DNA of 64,000 nt, taken from NCBI GenBank assembly GCA_038380795.1, contig CM076261.1, positions 13,336,556 to 13,400,555 on the forward strand, read 5' to 3'. The notes under the pieces are model-generated. The model saw nothing but the letters and a program-made list of their open reading frames with translations. It was not told where the DNA came from and searched no databases. Source of the stretch: Pyrocephalus nanus. Taxonomy: Eukaryota; Chordata; Aves; Passeriformes; Tyrannidae. The position numbers were made by a program, and so were the translations under genes. Positions 1 through 12,377 of this stretch are shown one piece after another; position 1 is the first letter of the stretch; each line of letters starts with the position of its first letter.

Positions 1-21
1 ACATAGCATAGCATAGCATAA
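1..21. repeat. short pentanucleotide repeat at window edge
   Basis: About four copies of the 5-mer CATAG run from the first bases of the window. The array probably extends to the left beyond the window, so its true length is unknown. Confidence 0.8.
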
Positions 22-1824
22 TACAACAAACTCAGTGTAGATGCTTTGCATTTAAAGGCAGCTGTCAGAAATATTTGAAACTGAATGGCCAAAAAAATAA
101 TATTTTTGGGTTTTATTTATATATATATTTCATATTTTTATTTTTAAAATAGAAAACCAAACATAATATGTTTTGGACAAGAAGAAAAAACTCATTTTTT
201 TTTCCATGACAACATGCGTGTATAAAAACCTCATTATGCCGTTAATGAAACTTCATGCAATATCATATGCATATTGATATTCAGTTTTGAAAAACTAAGT
301 ACCTCTTGTTGTTAAGATGCTTTAAGAGTATGTGTTGATTTAAAAGTACAATGGGTTGCAGTACATATTGTTGGGTCCTCTTTGAAGATCCTCTTTTGTG
401 TACTGTCAAACAATGTTTCTTATTTTTCTACTGTTTTTCTCAGAGAGTATTACTTACTAGCATCAAATAGGATTCTAAATTTTGCTAATGCTGTGATGTA
501 CAGACAGTTTTAATTGAAAACCTAAACATTCCTATTATCAGTAGTTTTTTTCCTACAGAACATGGAAAAAAGTTTGTCTATTCATTAAAGGTATTTTTGA
601 CACATTGCATCCTTCAGTTATGAGAAAGTTTCTTTAAAGTTTTCTATTGAGTTTGGTGGCTTTATACTTATATGCTGAATATGTGTACACAGGCCAAACT
701 GGAGACTTACGTTCCTACACATTCCTATGCTGAATGACCCAAAACACATCTGAAGATTCTGAGACCTGTGTATGGTAACACACAGTGAAAAAAAGAGAAA
801 GTTATGTTTTTAGATGGTATAGAGATTTTTTAGATTTTTTAATTGTAACATACCCAAAATTTTGAAAGCCAGGGACTTTCCACAGACACACAGAAAGCTT
901 TTCATCACAGACCTTGAATTTCAGATGCTTTGGCTTGTTACAGACATAGAGCAAGTTTGCTTGCTATGATTCCAGGAATGGAGAACAGTGTTGATGTTCC
1001 ATAAGAACTTTGAAATCCTTTTTTATTGATTTAAATACATATATTTACAGATGTTGCTGGCCTCTTTCTCTTGTTATATGCTTGTAGGTCTCCCCTTATC
1101 CCCAAACATGCACACAAACAAAATCAAAAATTATAAAAAATACAATATTTTTACAAGTGTATTATATATATTCTTGCTGCTGATACTGAGGACTGTGTTA
1201 TGGCCAAAGAGTTTCTGTTTGATAAATGAGTTCCTAATTCATTCTTTTGCCTTGGAAATATAATAGCCATTAAAGAGTTTGGAAACTTTTTCCAGCTTTT
1301 TGATTTTTAGTCCTTTACAGGTGAAATGTTACAAATGAAAGTAAGAGTGTAAAGTTTCCTGAGAGCAGTAGAATTATGAAGTGTTCTGTGTATGGTTTTC
1401 TATAATAGCTAATACATGTAAGATTTCTTAATGGTTAAAGGGATTCAGATTTAATGATTTGACCTTTTACTTGTAACAGAGTTTAAAACCCTTCATGAAT
1501 TCACATGGAAGGGAGGACTATAATTTGAAAAATCATATATTTGGACCATTTAATTTGATTCTGTACTGGTATTTATTTCTGTATTTGTGTTTTTTTGCAT
1601 GAAATTTAAGAAAACAGCTTTCTGTGATACAAGTTTCTATTTGGAAAAGAATGCAGCAGCACCTTGGCTAGACAACAAGGAGAGACTATCCAGAGGGAGA
1701 ACAGAGTGTGGCTACTGCTGATGGTGTAAGACTGGAAAAGCCATTTCCCAGTTTCCCACTGGGACTTACTGTTGCCACATTTTTGAACTGTCAGAACTTC
1801 TTCTACCTGTCTAGCTCAAATTGT

Positions 1825-1827
<3 letters not shown>
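22..1827. other. AT-rich DNA without a recognisable gene
   Basis: Only short chance reading frames, A/T runs and no repeat that I recognise. The 70-codon open frame starting at 1051 shows no family signature and no splice context. Confidence 0.6.

Positions 1828-1863
<36 letters not shown>
1828..1863. repeat. poly-T tract, 36 bases
   Basis: An uninterrupted run of 36 T. Read on the minus strand it is a poly-A tract at the 3' side of the GC-richer island at 1864-2333. That leaves open a retroposed origin, but a plain homopolymer is equally possible. Its length will vary between individuals. Confidence 0.95.
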
Positions 1864-1866
<3 letters not shown>

Positions 1867-1914
1867 TTTTATAGAAAAGACCACTTTATAGCAAGGAAAC
1901 TATTCCATTAATTG

Positions 1915-2240
1915 TGATGCCTGTTTAGAGGTTTCTCTGTAACTGTGGATGTCAGTTAGTTCAGGATGCCAGCTGTCCAGAAATCTGGAAACCCTCATGC
2001 CCGTGACCCCAAGCTGTCCAACTGGCAGCTCTTTCCAGAGCAGTGGTTTCTGAAAGCACCAGGTCCCTGTCCCCAAGGCAGTGAACATGCAGGGCCAATC
2101 TCAGACCAGTAGACCCTGGGAGGCCAGACACTGCATAAGATGGCACAAAAACTGGCACTAGCCCACCCGAGATTTTCCTGTTTGTCAAGAGAGATGGCAA
2201 TGACAAAAACAGTCAAATTCTGCTGATTCAGCATTTTGTG
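1915..2240. other. GC-richer island between two poly-T tracts
   Basis: Visibly richer in G and C than the DNA around it. All three minus-strand frames stay open for 60 to 80 codons here, which GC-rich, stop-poor sequence does by itself. I recognise no protein family or repeat. The poly-T at 1828 would be a poly-A tail for a minus-strand retrocopy, and TATAAA-like hexamers lie just before that tail on minus. I see no clear target-site duplication. Confidence 0.4.
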
Positions 2241-2333
2241 GTGAAACCTGCTCAGCTCAAATGTTCCTGACTAACTTACCTTCAGCTTTCCTCAAGTACT
2301 TCAGTTTTAGCTGATTAATCTGATGTTTCTCTC

Positions 2334-2356
2334 TTTTTTTTTTTTTTTTTTTTTTT
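2334..2356. repeat. poly-T tract, 23 bases
   Basis: An uninterrupted run of 23 T, following a short CT-rich lead-in. Confidence 0.95.
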
Positions 2357-3788
2357 CCTAACTGCCAAATTTAATCAAGTTGGAACATGTTAGTATATTT
2401 TTATTAGGGAACGGGAATGATCTAATGAAATTTTTAAAACAATTTTTTCCTTGTCTTATTTAAGTACAGGTAATTTCTTCCCAGTTGTATAAGATTTTAT
2501 TACTGTTGTTTTTTCTTAGTAAACATTACCAACTAAGGTTAAAAATTGTGACAGTAATCTTTCTTTCTTATATTATATTATGAAAGCTAAAATTACAAAT
2601 TACATGACTTTTGCAAAACAGGAGGTAAAAGTGAGTGGTATTTGCACAGGTTCCGTCATCCCTGTCAGAAGTGATTATTAATGTCTACGTGTATAAGGAC
2701 TGTCAGTATTTTCACCTTTAACAATTTATTTACATGTTTTTGATGACATTTTTAGCACTTAGTCTGGGATTATTGATTGATAATTTACTTTTGTTTCCAT
2801 TAGGAGGCGTGTTAAACTTGTGCATTCATCTCACACCTAGTGTGTCAACAATAATGCCTTAATAACACATACTTGCAATTTTTTTCACCATTTTTTCATT
2901 TTTAATTTATTATCATGACTTCTTCCATCTGATACAGGATTGTGAATTCTGTTTTTTATAGGGATTCAGTGTACATATAGAAAATATTTTCCATTCCTAA
3001 ACTGTGTGGTATTCAGACTTCTGTGGTTGTGGGCCCTGTTGTATGGAACACTGAAGCACAAACCAACAATTTATTGAATTTAAAGTGTCTGATAATGGGC
3101 TTGTTCTTTTATATTCAGAAATATCTATAAGAGCCCCTTGAAAAGACTCACAGATATTTCTGTGCCCCTAAACTATGTTAGAAGCAATGCAGACAGATTA
3201 ATCCACCAAATAATTCTTATAAGAATTATAAGTCCTGTAAAAAAACCCCTGTCTTTTGGGTTCCTATTCTGGCCCTAGGAAAAAGAGAAGAATCAATTAA
3301 AATAAAAAATTTTTGGAAGACAAGGCAGAATCAAGCGGTGAAAGGATATGAACTTCATATATAAGAAGTACAGTGAAAATAGTAGATTTCTGATGATATG
3401 GATGAAGAGAAAGATGACTCAATAGAGAATGAGTAGATAGAAGGAAGAGTTGTTAACTGATTTGATTTTAGCTTTTCTTAGAAGTGCTCAAATATTTTAA
3501 TTATATGAAAATATGTGGTGGTATTTTGTGAGATATTCATGAAAAGGAAGTCTCAAAGGTTAAACATAAAAATGAACTGCTATTTTTGCTTTTAATTTGT
3601 CAGAGTTCTAGAGCCACCTATTTTGTAATAGAAGGTAAAAGCTGCACAGGATTAGTGAACTAGCAGCTTTGGAAGTCCTCAGACTGCCTACACGAGTATA
3701 GATAATTGCTTCTGTAGTTTGTTTTGGGCTCTCAAAATTCTGTGAACCTTGGTACAATAGCCTTTTGTGATGCTTAGCTCCTTTTCAG
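2357..3788. other. AT-rich DNA without a recognisable gene
   Basis: No open frame of note, no recognisable repeat and no RNA gene seen. Confidence 0.55.
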
Positions 3789-3969
3789 CTGAAGAGGGAC
3801 TGTTGTCCTTCAACAATCTTGGAGGATCACTTGATCAAGGATATTTTCACATCTTATCCAGAGCAGTGTGAGGAAACTGCACATGACAAGCAGCACAAAA
3901 GAACAGCAGGCAGACTGCAAAGCAGACAAACTGAGCCAAGACTGCCCAGTCATCTCTGGAAAATAACAG
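3789..3969 (+). other. candidate internal exon, unidentified
   Basis: A 181-base stretch preceded by a CT-rich run ending in TTTTCAG and followed by CAG|GTGAGG, a strong match to a vertebrate 5' splice site. One frame is open from the first base after the AG to the donor, about 60 codons, and is rich in charged and polar residues (K, R, E, Q, H). It ends with one extra base, so the following intron would be phase 1. I do not recognise the peptide. It could be a coding exon, an exon of a long non-coding RNA, or chance. No partner exon was found with confidence. Confidence 0.22.
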
Positions 3970-4369
3970 GTGAGGCAAGGACAAAAATTTTGAGAGTTAA
4001 ATTGTTTGGCGACTAGAATGAACAAAACCAAAATCAAAGATAGGGTGGAATCCAAAAAAATTAATCATGAAAAGAAGGACTGCTGAAAGAAACAATGAAC
4101 AGAACAGAACCCATAAAACTGAATTACCTTCAAAATGAAGAAAAGGAAAATAAGGGACATAGGTGATAGACTGACGTAGTAAAAAATGAGAATCAGAAGA
4201 GGAGCACACCAAACAGAAATCACATGTGAAAACGTATAGTAAACACAGGACAAGTTGTCACAATTCCTCCATAGCTTTTGATTTATTAATAATCTTTATT
4301 TAAGATGTCAATTATACTTTTAAAATGAACATACACGTATCTCTATTGACCTCACTATGGTAGTTTTAA

Positions 4370-4530
4370 TCTAGGCCTTTCTTGGTGACCAGTTTGTAAC
4401 CAAGGAAGTGGTCATGTTCCCAGTATTCCATACAATTTTTACATAAACTAGAGTATAAATAAGCAGGGAGGGGGAAAGGATTGTTACTATGAGTTGGGGC
4501 ATTTGGCAGGGAGCCAGGTCCAAACCATTA
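4370..4530 (+). mobile_element. eroded avian ERV LTR core (promoter region)
   Basis: The order TGACC, TATTCCATAC (4424-4433), TATAAATA (4454-4461), then a purine/G-rich block GGGAGGGGG, is that of the U3/R core of avian endogenous retrovirus LTRs as I know them. The same blocks occur reverse-complemented in the two clearer LTRs at 42.8 and 60.8 kb (GTATGGAA and TGGTCA there). Transcription would run on plus. LTR ends and target duplications cannot be placed, and no internal retroviral sequence is next to it. Probably an old solo-LTR remnant. The TATA element still reads well, but there is no evidence of activity. Confidence 0.45.
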
Positions 4531-5361
4531 CATTTACTTAGTTACTGCAGCATCTAGCATCTACTCACATTTATATGCACCATGTAAATTCTGGACAATA
4601 TATTCAATGTATTTATTTTATAATTTGATTATGTTTTGACATTGTTTCTTCCCAAATTAGAATTTAGATTAGAAATATTCAGCATATGAAAGAGGAAATA
4701 CAGGAAATAAGAACATATGGAAAGCAGGAAGATGTCAAATTTGGATGAAGTTGTTCTTGTCAAGTTAATGGTACACTGTGTGTGATTCAGTCACTTAAAA
4801 ATGTTGAAAAATTGATAATCAGAACATGAAGTGTTTCCTTAATAGTATTAATAATAATATCAAGAAAAATAAAATCTAATTTCCAATGGCTAGGTACTTA
4901 CATGAATGTATGAGAGCATGTATAAATATTTACGTACTTCACCCTCACCCATAAACACAGATTTTAATTAAGACACAGAGTTTTAAATTATTACAGAACC
5001 TTTGTTTCTGATATGAATTTTTCTTTCAGCTAATCAAGTACTTCTATTTTTCTAGGGTGACTTTGCTCACTGTAAAAAGAGGAGCAGTTCCCTCAGTATA
5101 CAAATAGTTACCCCTTGTAAAATGCTATCTTCTGCTGGCTTTTTTCTCTTGGTTCATATTGGAAATTTCTTCAGATAAATCTATTCTTGAAAAAAGATTA
5201 ACATTGCACCAAATAGACAAACAAACAAATTCCTCAAAATTTGACTTCTAATTAAGTCAGTTCATTAGAAACCATGTAACATAATTTTTAAATGGTAGAA
5301 TATTTTCAGTTACCTTGGCACAAAAAGATATCTCTAAATCAACCTTGTGACAGAGTTTGAG
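4531..5361. other. AT-rich DNA without a recognisable gene
   Basis: No coding or structural RNA signal seen. Confidence 0.55.
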
Positions 5362-5546
5362 TCATAGAATCATAGAAACGTTAAGATTGGAAAAGACTTC
5401 TGAGGTCATCAAGTCCAATCGTTAACCCAGCATCACTGAGTTCGACACTAAACCATGTCCCCTAGTGTCACATTCGTATGTTTTATGAACACTTCAAGGG
5501 ATGATGATTTCACCACTTCTCTTGACAGCCTATTCCAATGCCAGAG
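5362..5546 (-). mobile_element. CR1 LINE fragment, 3' end, minus strand
   Basis: Begins with CATAGAAT followed by CATAGAA, the reverse complement of the short tandem repeat that ends CR1 elements, so the element reads on minus. Typical CR1 blocks follow, such as TCATCAAGTCCAA and CACCACTTCTCTTGACAGCC. About 185 bases remain, the usual outcome of 5'-truncated target-primed insertion. The variant with GACTTCTGAGGTCATCAAG just inside the tail differs from the other CR1 copies here, so it belongs to another subfamily. Confidence 0.88.
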
Positions 5547-8180
5547 ACAAGTTACATTTGTGAAAATGTGATGTAAACCCCAAGCAAAATAGCTTCAGAG
5601 ACACCAGAGTACAGATTAAGGCAACAATTATTACAAAGCCAAATTCTTGGTTAATTTACTATAAACATGCATAAATGTAGAATAACTCCCCTTATTCAAC
5701 AGGAAAACAGGAATAGAATCTGGACTATGATGTCACTACTATCTCACTGCAAGTGAAATATTTAAACATAAAGCAACCATTGAAAAAGTGTAAAGGCTGA
5801 TCTAGACCTAAGCCTAAAAAGAGAAGCTTATTAAACATACCACAAAGAATTCCATAGTGATTATCCTGAATGTTGAACCTTGCTATCAGCTTAATCTCCT
5901 TGTCTTTAAAAAGAGGAATTTTGCAAACATAACTTCAATGTTTTATGTTTTTATAGGGGAAGGTTTATATTGAGCCATAAGACTAAGCTTATATTTCTCA
6001 TGCAGAGGCTTTTCCTTTGATGTGGATTCACAAACTCATCACCTTACTATTGCAGTTAGAATGCCTTTCCTAATATCTATCTTTTGGGATGCTCAGAAGG
6101 CTATTTGTATAGACCCGATTCTCATGCTAGGTGCTTGGCACTTTTAGAGTTAAAGCAGTAATACGGTTTTACTCTTTTTCAGCTTTCTAAAATTAATGCA
6201 AGATCCTTAAACATTCTGATGGTATAATTTCTCATGTTTAGTATATGCTGTAGAGCAGGTTGTACAGATGCAGCTAGGATAAATGTTAGGTGTGCCCTCA
6301 GGCTGACTAGTTAATCTAGTTAAGAACCTGTTTCAAAAGATGTGTCTGAACCCTAATATATACTGCAGAAAAATGTTTCTTTTTTATTGTGCTCCTCTTG
6401 GGTATATCATAGCGGGAAGACTCTTGGTGATATGTTGAGACCAGTGTTTGATGAATCATAAAAATTGGGCTGAAATACTTTAGAAAAATGGTACATTCAA
6501 TATATTTTATCTCTTTTTATAACTCACACACTATCTGCAGGCATATTTCTACATTAAACTAACATTTAATGACCCTGGAAGCAGAATTCCTGATTTGTAC
6601 CAGTAAATAACTGTTTTAATACACCTGACAGCTAATCTTTACACTCTTTTCTTATTTGCTCTCCCTCAACTTTCTGCAGTGGTGGACCTTCAAAGTAGAA
6701 AGGCCCTTGTTTAGTAGCTTTGTTAAATTGTCCAACATCCCACATTCAGTGAAAATCAGTGCAGGACACTTTCACAAAGTACTCTTTTTCCTCAAGGACA
6801 GAGGCAGCTCTACTCCCATTAATTTAAATACAGACCTTAGATGCTACCTTTAGATTTTAAAAAGATTAAGTTTAGTTTTTATCTGCTTTGCCATTCAGTG
6901 GATAATTTAATATTATCTTCCAGTTGATGTGTCTGAATGGTGTTCAATGGATTAAGAAACAATAAGGTGAATTTCTGAGGACTGTTCATGTTGAAATCAG
7001 CTTTCAGTTTAAATCATTGATAGCAAGATTAGGTGGCATGGTTCCATGTGGGTTTTATCTAAGTAAGTTTTAGAGATGTTCAGCTAAATGTATTTCTGAT
7101 AATTAAAATAATACCCATCAACATAGTTCCATGGTAGAATGTTACAATTATTAAAGAATCACTAATATCTGAAAACCTTTTTTCCCCTTCCAGCCCCTAG
7201 TCATTCATGCCAAGGCTCTGCAAAGTAGCATGGTCTTACAAAAAACCAAACAACAAACAAGAAAAAACTGGAAAAAAAAATCTTATTAAATGTGAAAACT
7301 CTGGGTGGTCAACTATTAACTTGGGTATCTTGTGTCAATGCATTTAATGGTTCCAAACTGGCATAAAATGACAGCAGCCTAAATGAGAGGCCTGAAAGCT
7401 TTCAAAGGATAAATGCTGACATCTTCCAAAAATATTTTAGATCAAAAGCATTATATATGAACATATGGCTAGAAGAACATCAGTGTTCTCTCTATACTCT
7501 TTATACTACAAGATGGAAGCTGTAGAAAAAAGACATAACAGTCATATCTTTTTAGAATTAAAAAAGAAAAAATCAAGAATTAATTTGTTATTTTCTGATG
7601 CAATAATCTGAACATTTTGCTCTGTGCAGGGTTACAATCAAATTTCAAGTGCTTTAACTTTATTCTTCACATTTATATTAAGGATAAAGAATCCTCACTG
7701 TTATTTTTTTTAACAAATGCAAGTGATCTTGTGATATGCTCTGTTTTTTTTAAAAAAATCCAATTTATACTAGTTTACATTAGGTTTTCCTAGTCTTAGT
7801 TTTTAAAAAAATCTCATAGGTGAGATGAAAGTGATACATCATAAATAAATAAATAAACAAACAATCCCCAAAGAAAAATCATCAACAACAAAACACCTCA
7901 AGAATTCCAGCCCCCAAACCTCAAACCAGCTCTTGCAAAAGAGATTTAACTCCTGGAGCTATTGGCAGCCCAAATAGTCTACTCCTATATCAGAGGCATT
8001 TGACATAATTCTGGAAGAAATCTTTGAGAGCAGTTGGAGTGGGTCTCCAAGAGATGGTAAAGGGTCTTCTGAAAATGTGCCTCTTGAAAGTCAAATTCAT
8101 GGCAGCAAAAAGTTCAAACTCTACTAGTTAGAAACATATGAAAATAATATTAAAATTAGTAGACAGCTACTTCCACAGAG
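5547..8180. other. non-coding DNA, no recognisable element
   Basis: AT-rich, with only short chance open frames. A small AAAT-type simple repeat lies at 7841-7863. Confidence 0.55.
7841..7863. repeat. (AAAT)n short tandem repeat grading into AAAC
   Basis: About four ATAA/AAAT units followed by two AAAC units; a short imperfect microsatellite. Confidence 0.85.
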
Positions 8181-8607
8181 TCGTAGAATCATAGAATAGT
8201 TTGGATTGGAAGGGACTATAAAGGTCCAACCACCCCTGTAATGAGCAGGGGCATTTTCAATTAGATCACATTGCTCGGAGTCCCATCCAACCTGACCTTG
8301 AATGTTTCCAGGGATGGGGCATCTACCACCTCTCTGGGCAACCTGTGCCAGTGCTTCACCACCCTCATTCTAAAAGATTTACTTCCTTATATGTAACCTA
8401 AATCAACCCTTCTTCAGTTTAAAACCATTACCCCTTGTTCTATTGCAACAGACCCTGATAAAAGGTTTGTCCCCATCTTTTTTATAAGCCCCGTTTAAGT
8501 CCTAGAAGGTCTCTTCAGAGCCTTTTCGTCTCCAGCCTGAACAGTTCCAACTCTCTCAGACTTTCCTCATTAGGCAGGTGCTCCAGCCCCCTGATCATTT
8601 TTGTTCT
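8181..8607 (-). mobile_element. CR1 LINE fragment, about 430 bp, minus strand
   Basis: Starts with the reversed CR1 tail (GTAGAATCATAGAATAG) and continues through hallmark blocks: TTGGAAGGGACT, GGGCAACCTGTGCCAGTGC, TTCACCACCCTCA, CAGCCTGAACAG and CAGGTGCTCCAGCCCC. On minus this corresponds to the last part of the CR1 reverse-transcriptase ORF running into the short 3' end. No frame is intact. It is truncated at its 5' side near 8607, and the edge is fuzzy because the match fades. Confidence 0.93.
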
Positions 8608-10003
8608 TACTTCTCCTTTGAGATGTTAAGATCTAATTTGATTCAGTATCTCAACTTTGAGTAACTTGATCAAATAAATTTTTTGAACTTTTTTGGTTGA
8701 GAGATAGGAAAAAAATCCTGTAAAGTTTCAGTGATTCATCACTTTTAAAGGTTGAAATAACTGTAATAATCATCTAGACGGAGCTTTTGATAGGACACCA
8801 AAACCAGCATGTCTTTTAAAAACTGTAATTCACAGTTGAACTGGAACAGAGTTTTGTAAAGTCATGAAATCTTGGTTTAAATTTTTACTATGATAAGAGT
8901 TATCTTTGATTTAGATTTTTTTTCAGAATTTTTTCAATTATCATTGTATTTATCCCTATCAAAACAAACATAAGGAGTGTAATATAGAGATCACAATCGA
9001 ATGAAAACTTTACTGAACAATAGCAATTTTATTGAAAAGACAAGTTCACATATTCTCATGTCAAAGCTTTGTTTGATCCATAACTAAAGAAATATTACTG
9101 AGTGGAGTTAAAGAAGATAATTTTCCCAGAGAAATGCTTCAGTAATTAATGATAACATATTTTCTTAATATTGTATTTCTTCCTGGAGTAACATTTCGAT
9201 CTTTAGCAGTGAAGGTTGGACAAGATCAAATTTAGTGATAACTTTTTTTCACAGTAACTAGATTAGTCAAGTAGCTATGGTTTCCTGTGGGTACACCAAA
9301 GACTTACTACACGTAATCCAATGAATACTTCCACTGTTTTCAGTGGATTTTGGATAGGAGTTACTTCCTTAATGCTAATACAGGTATTGGGAATTTTTCT
9401 GTTTGTTCAGAAGACTATACATACCTCACATGGTAATTTTAATGAAGGCCTTAAAGAATCATTGTTTTACAGCATTTACATGTTAGTCTTAGGTGTTTCC
9501 TTTCTGTCAGTAAGCCATGTGTTAGCAATAAATGGCTTAGTGCATGTGAAATTTTCATGAGTAAAGAAAGATGCTTGGAAATTCTTTAAATGTTTCTTAT
9601 AGACAATATTTCAAACTGAATTCCATCTTTTGCAGCATGCTCATTATTACACTTCTAATAAAGACATCTATGAAAACCTTAGTATTTAAAACTTATGATA
9701 TTTCCTGTTAAAATGGATAGATATAAAATTTATAAGACATATATCAAATACTTTTTGTAGGCCAGAAATAAGGTAACTCATGCAGCTTTAATTTTTGCAT
9801 CATATTGTATACAATGTTTTTATAGGTTTTGATAGTACTCTTGGTGCTTTAAGAGATAGGAGGGAATATAGCTCTGCAAATTATGTAGGACACATCCTTT
9901 TGCCTCCATGTAGCAGATGATTGTAGAATTATGAATATTTTCAAGCCCATTTTGTGGTAAATGCCACCATGTTGATTGGCCTTAAACGTGGGTATTGTGG
10001 AAC

Positions 10004-10036
10004 ATAAAGTACTGTGGAATATAAAGTACTGTGGAA
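10004..10036. repeat. two-copy 17-bp tandem duplication
   Basis: The 16-mer ATAAAGTACTGTGGAA occurs at 10004-10019 and again at 10021-10036, separated by one base. The copies are identical, so the duplication is recent or slippage-maintained. Confidence 0.9.
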
Positions 10037-10784
10037 CAAAAACCATTTTACTTTAAGAGAAATAGACACAGCAACAAGAAGGGCAAGTTTTGCAGATCTT
10101 AATTGCTTCTGAAAAAATGTGATTTTTTTTTCAAGATATTTATTCTTTCATATACATATTTGTATGCTGAAACAGAAAAAATTTTTGCACAAACAAGATG
10201 CCTTATTTTTTTTTTGTATGTTAATTCTCTTATGTTAATTTTCAGCTGAGAAGACAAATAGAATTCAGAGGATCTAGCAAAGTGTCAACTAAACGTAAGA
10301 AGCGGCATTTTTGGCTATAATCGGACTACATCAACAAGACATTTAGTTGTTACAAATATTTTTCACTCAGTTGTCTGAAAGTTTTAAATGCCTCACTCAA
10401 GTATGTTTACTTAGAAGAAGTTTATTAAACAAGTTAATATAAAATGCAAAGAATATTTATATTTATAACTTCTCTTTGCAAAAAGCTTTTGGTAAAAACT
10501 TGATTGATAATATCTGATTCAAACCTTTTTAGAACTAAGATGGTTCTGAACTTTAAAAAAATCTTATGGATAGTGAACATAGTATAAGCTTTATATGGCA
10601 TCTATATGTCATGTATTAAAAACAATCACTTGAGAAACGTTCTTGCATGAAACAGAAATGGATAGGGAAATGTAGTGTTTATTTTTCTGTTTGTTTCTTC
10701 TCTGAGTTTTGATTATCTCATATAATATTCCTGGATTTAAAAAATGTAAATATGTTGCACAATACGCAAAATATCTCAAAACTA

Positions 10785-10827
10785 ATTTATTTATTTATTT
10801 ATATGATATATATATATATATATATAT
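10785..10827. repeat. (TTTA)n followed by (TA)n microsatellite
   Basis: About four TTTA units run into an uninterrupted stretch of roughly ten TA units. A compound simple repeat. Confidence 0.92.
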
Positions 10828-12377
10828 TTACATATTCCATACTTTTATGTATTAAACACAGTTTTGTAATGCTGGATGTACTTTAAATATACTAACTGAT
10901 TTAAAAAAACTGTGTGCTCTATTTCTGCTGAGATCTCTAATGCTATTTTGACATGGAAAAATAAATGGGGTTTTTTTATACATTGGTGGGCAATTCTTAT
11001 CACAAATAATATACCAAAAGTGAACACAACATAAAACAACATTTTTGAGCTCAGTTTGTGTGACAGAAGTGTGGGTTTTGAAACACATAAGAGTTGTATA
11101 ATTTACAGTATGGGTATGATTTGTTAAGCAAGATATGGCTATGTTAACTCTTAAAAGCAACAAGTTCTATGTTTTCCAATTAGTTCCCAGACTGACATGG
11201 TACTAAGATTACCCAAGGTACCAAATCCAAAAATTTCAATTAAAAAATATTAAGACAATAGAAAGACTAATTTTAAATAAATTCAATATAAAAGCTACAA
11301 TTTTATTTAATTTTTAATGTATTTTTAGTAAGAGATTTTTGTAAAAAAGGTCTCCAGTGTCTGATTTTAATTCACTCAAAAATGCAATTCTTTAATTAAA
11401 ACTGTTATTTTATACAAGAAAAATTAGGTCGACCTAAATACCTCCATTGGTATTAATATGAATGCCGCTATCCTATGCATTGCATGCATTGGGAAGGAAG
11501 GGCACAATAACTGCTAGGCATGGACCTCAGCTTCCCATGAACATTAATAATACATAAAGAAGAGTGCTTACCCAGACATTCAAAGAATTGCAGTCATGGC
11601 CTTGTGCTGCTGTTACAGGCTAATGTATCAGAATTACAGCTGCTACCTGTTCCCTGCAGCATAGTCTTTATTCATGTTATACCCTTGCAACAAGAGTAGG
11701 ATCCCTGCTTTCCTAGCTAGAAAATTCATTCCTGGAGAACTTTTCCTAGTTCTGGTTTGGATATAAAAAGCACAGATTTTCATGCCAAGAAAAACATAAT
11801 TATGGAGAGATTTTGCTATAACAACCACTGTTGTGTTCTATTTTATGAAGTGTTTGTGTATTACTTTTGTATGGATGCAAAGCAAATTATGAACTACAAT
11901 TGTGCATTATGAAAGATTTATGGAAAATAAAGAAAAAGCTGACTGCTTGGGCTTCCTGTAAGCAATTATATAATTAATAATTAAACAGCTACCATGACTC
12001 TAGTTTTCAAGATTTAGTATGAACATGTGAATGTGCTTGTTTGAATTCATGATGTTCCTGGATATATCTGTTGGTATTTAAGGGAAAGAGAAAGTACATG
12101 GCAAACTATTCCAATCTGATTGCCTAAGACATCAAAACACTGAAAACTCCTGTTGAATTAATTACTCTGGTTGTTTCAGGACCCAAATCCCTGTCATAAT
12201 GGAAAAAAAATATTTTAATTTTTCAAAACGTGTGGGAGGAGACATTGCTCCTAGCTTCCATGAAGTTTTTTAATTGGAGCATTCTACATAAAAAGTAAGG
12301 CCTGTTTCCACTTGCCTTTATTTTTATGTTTGTTTCAAAAAGATCACAGTAAATACAAAAACTGCCGGGAATCTGGC

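Larger units (their letters stand above)
8608..12377. other. non-coding DNA with simple repeats
   Basis: No gene recognised. Contains an AT microsatellite near 10.8 kb and a small 17-bp tandem duplication at 10004-10036. The minus-strand open frame at 10852-11163 has no family signature. Confidence 0.55.
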
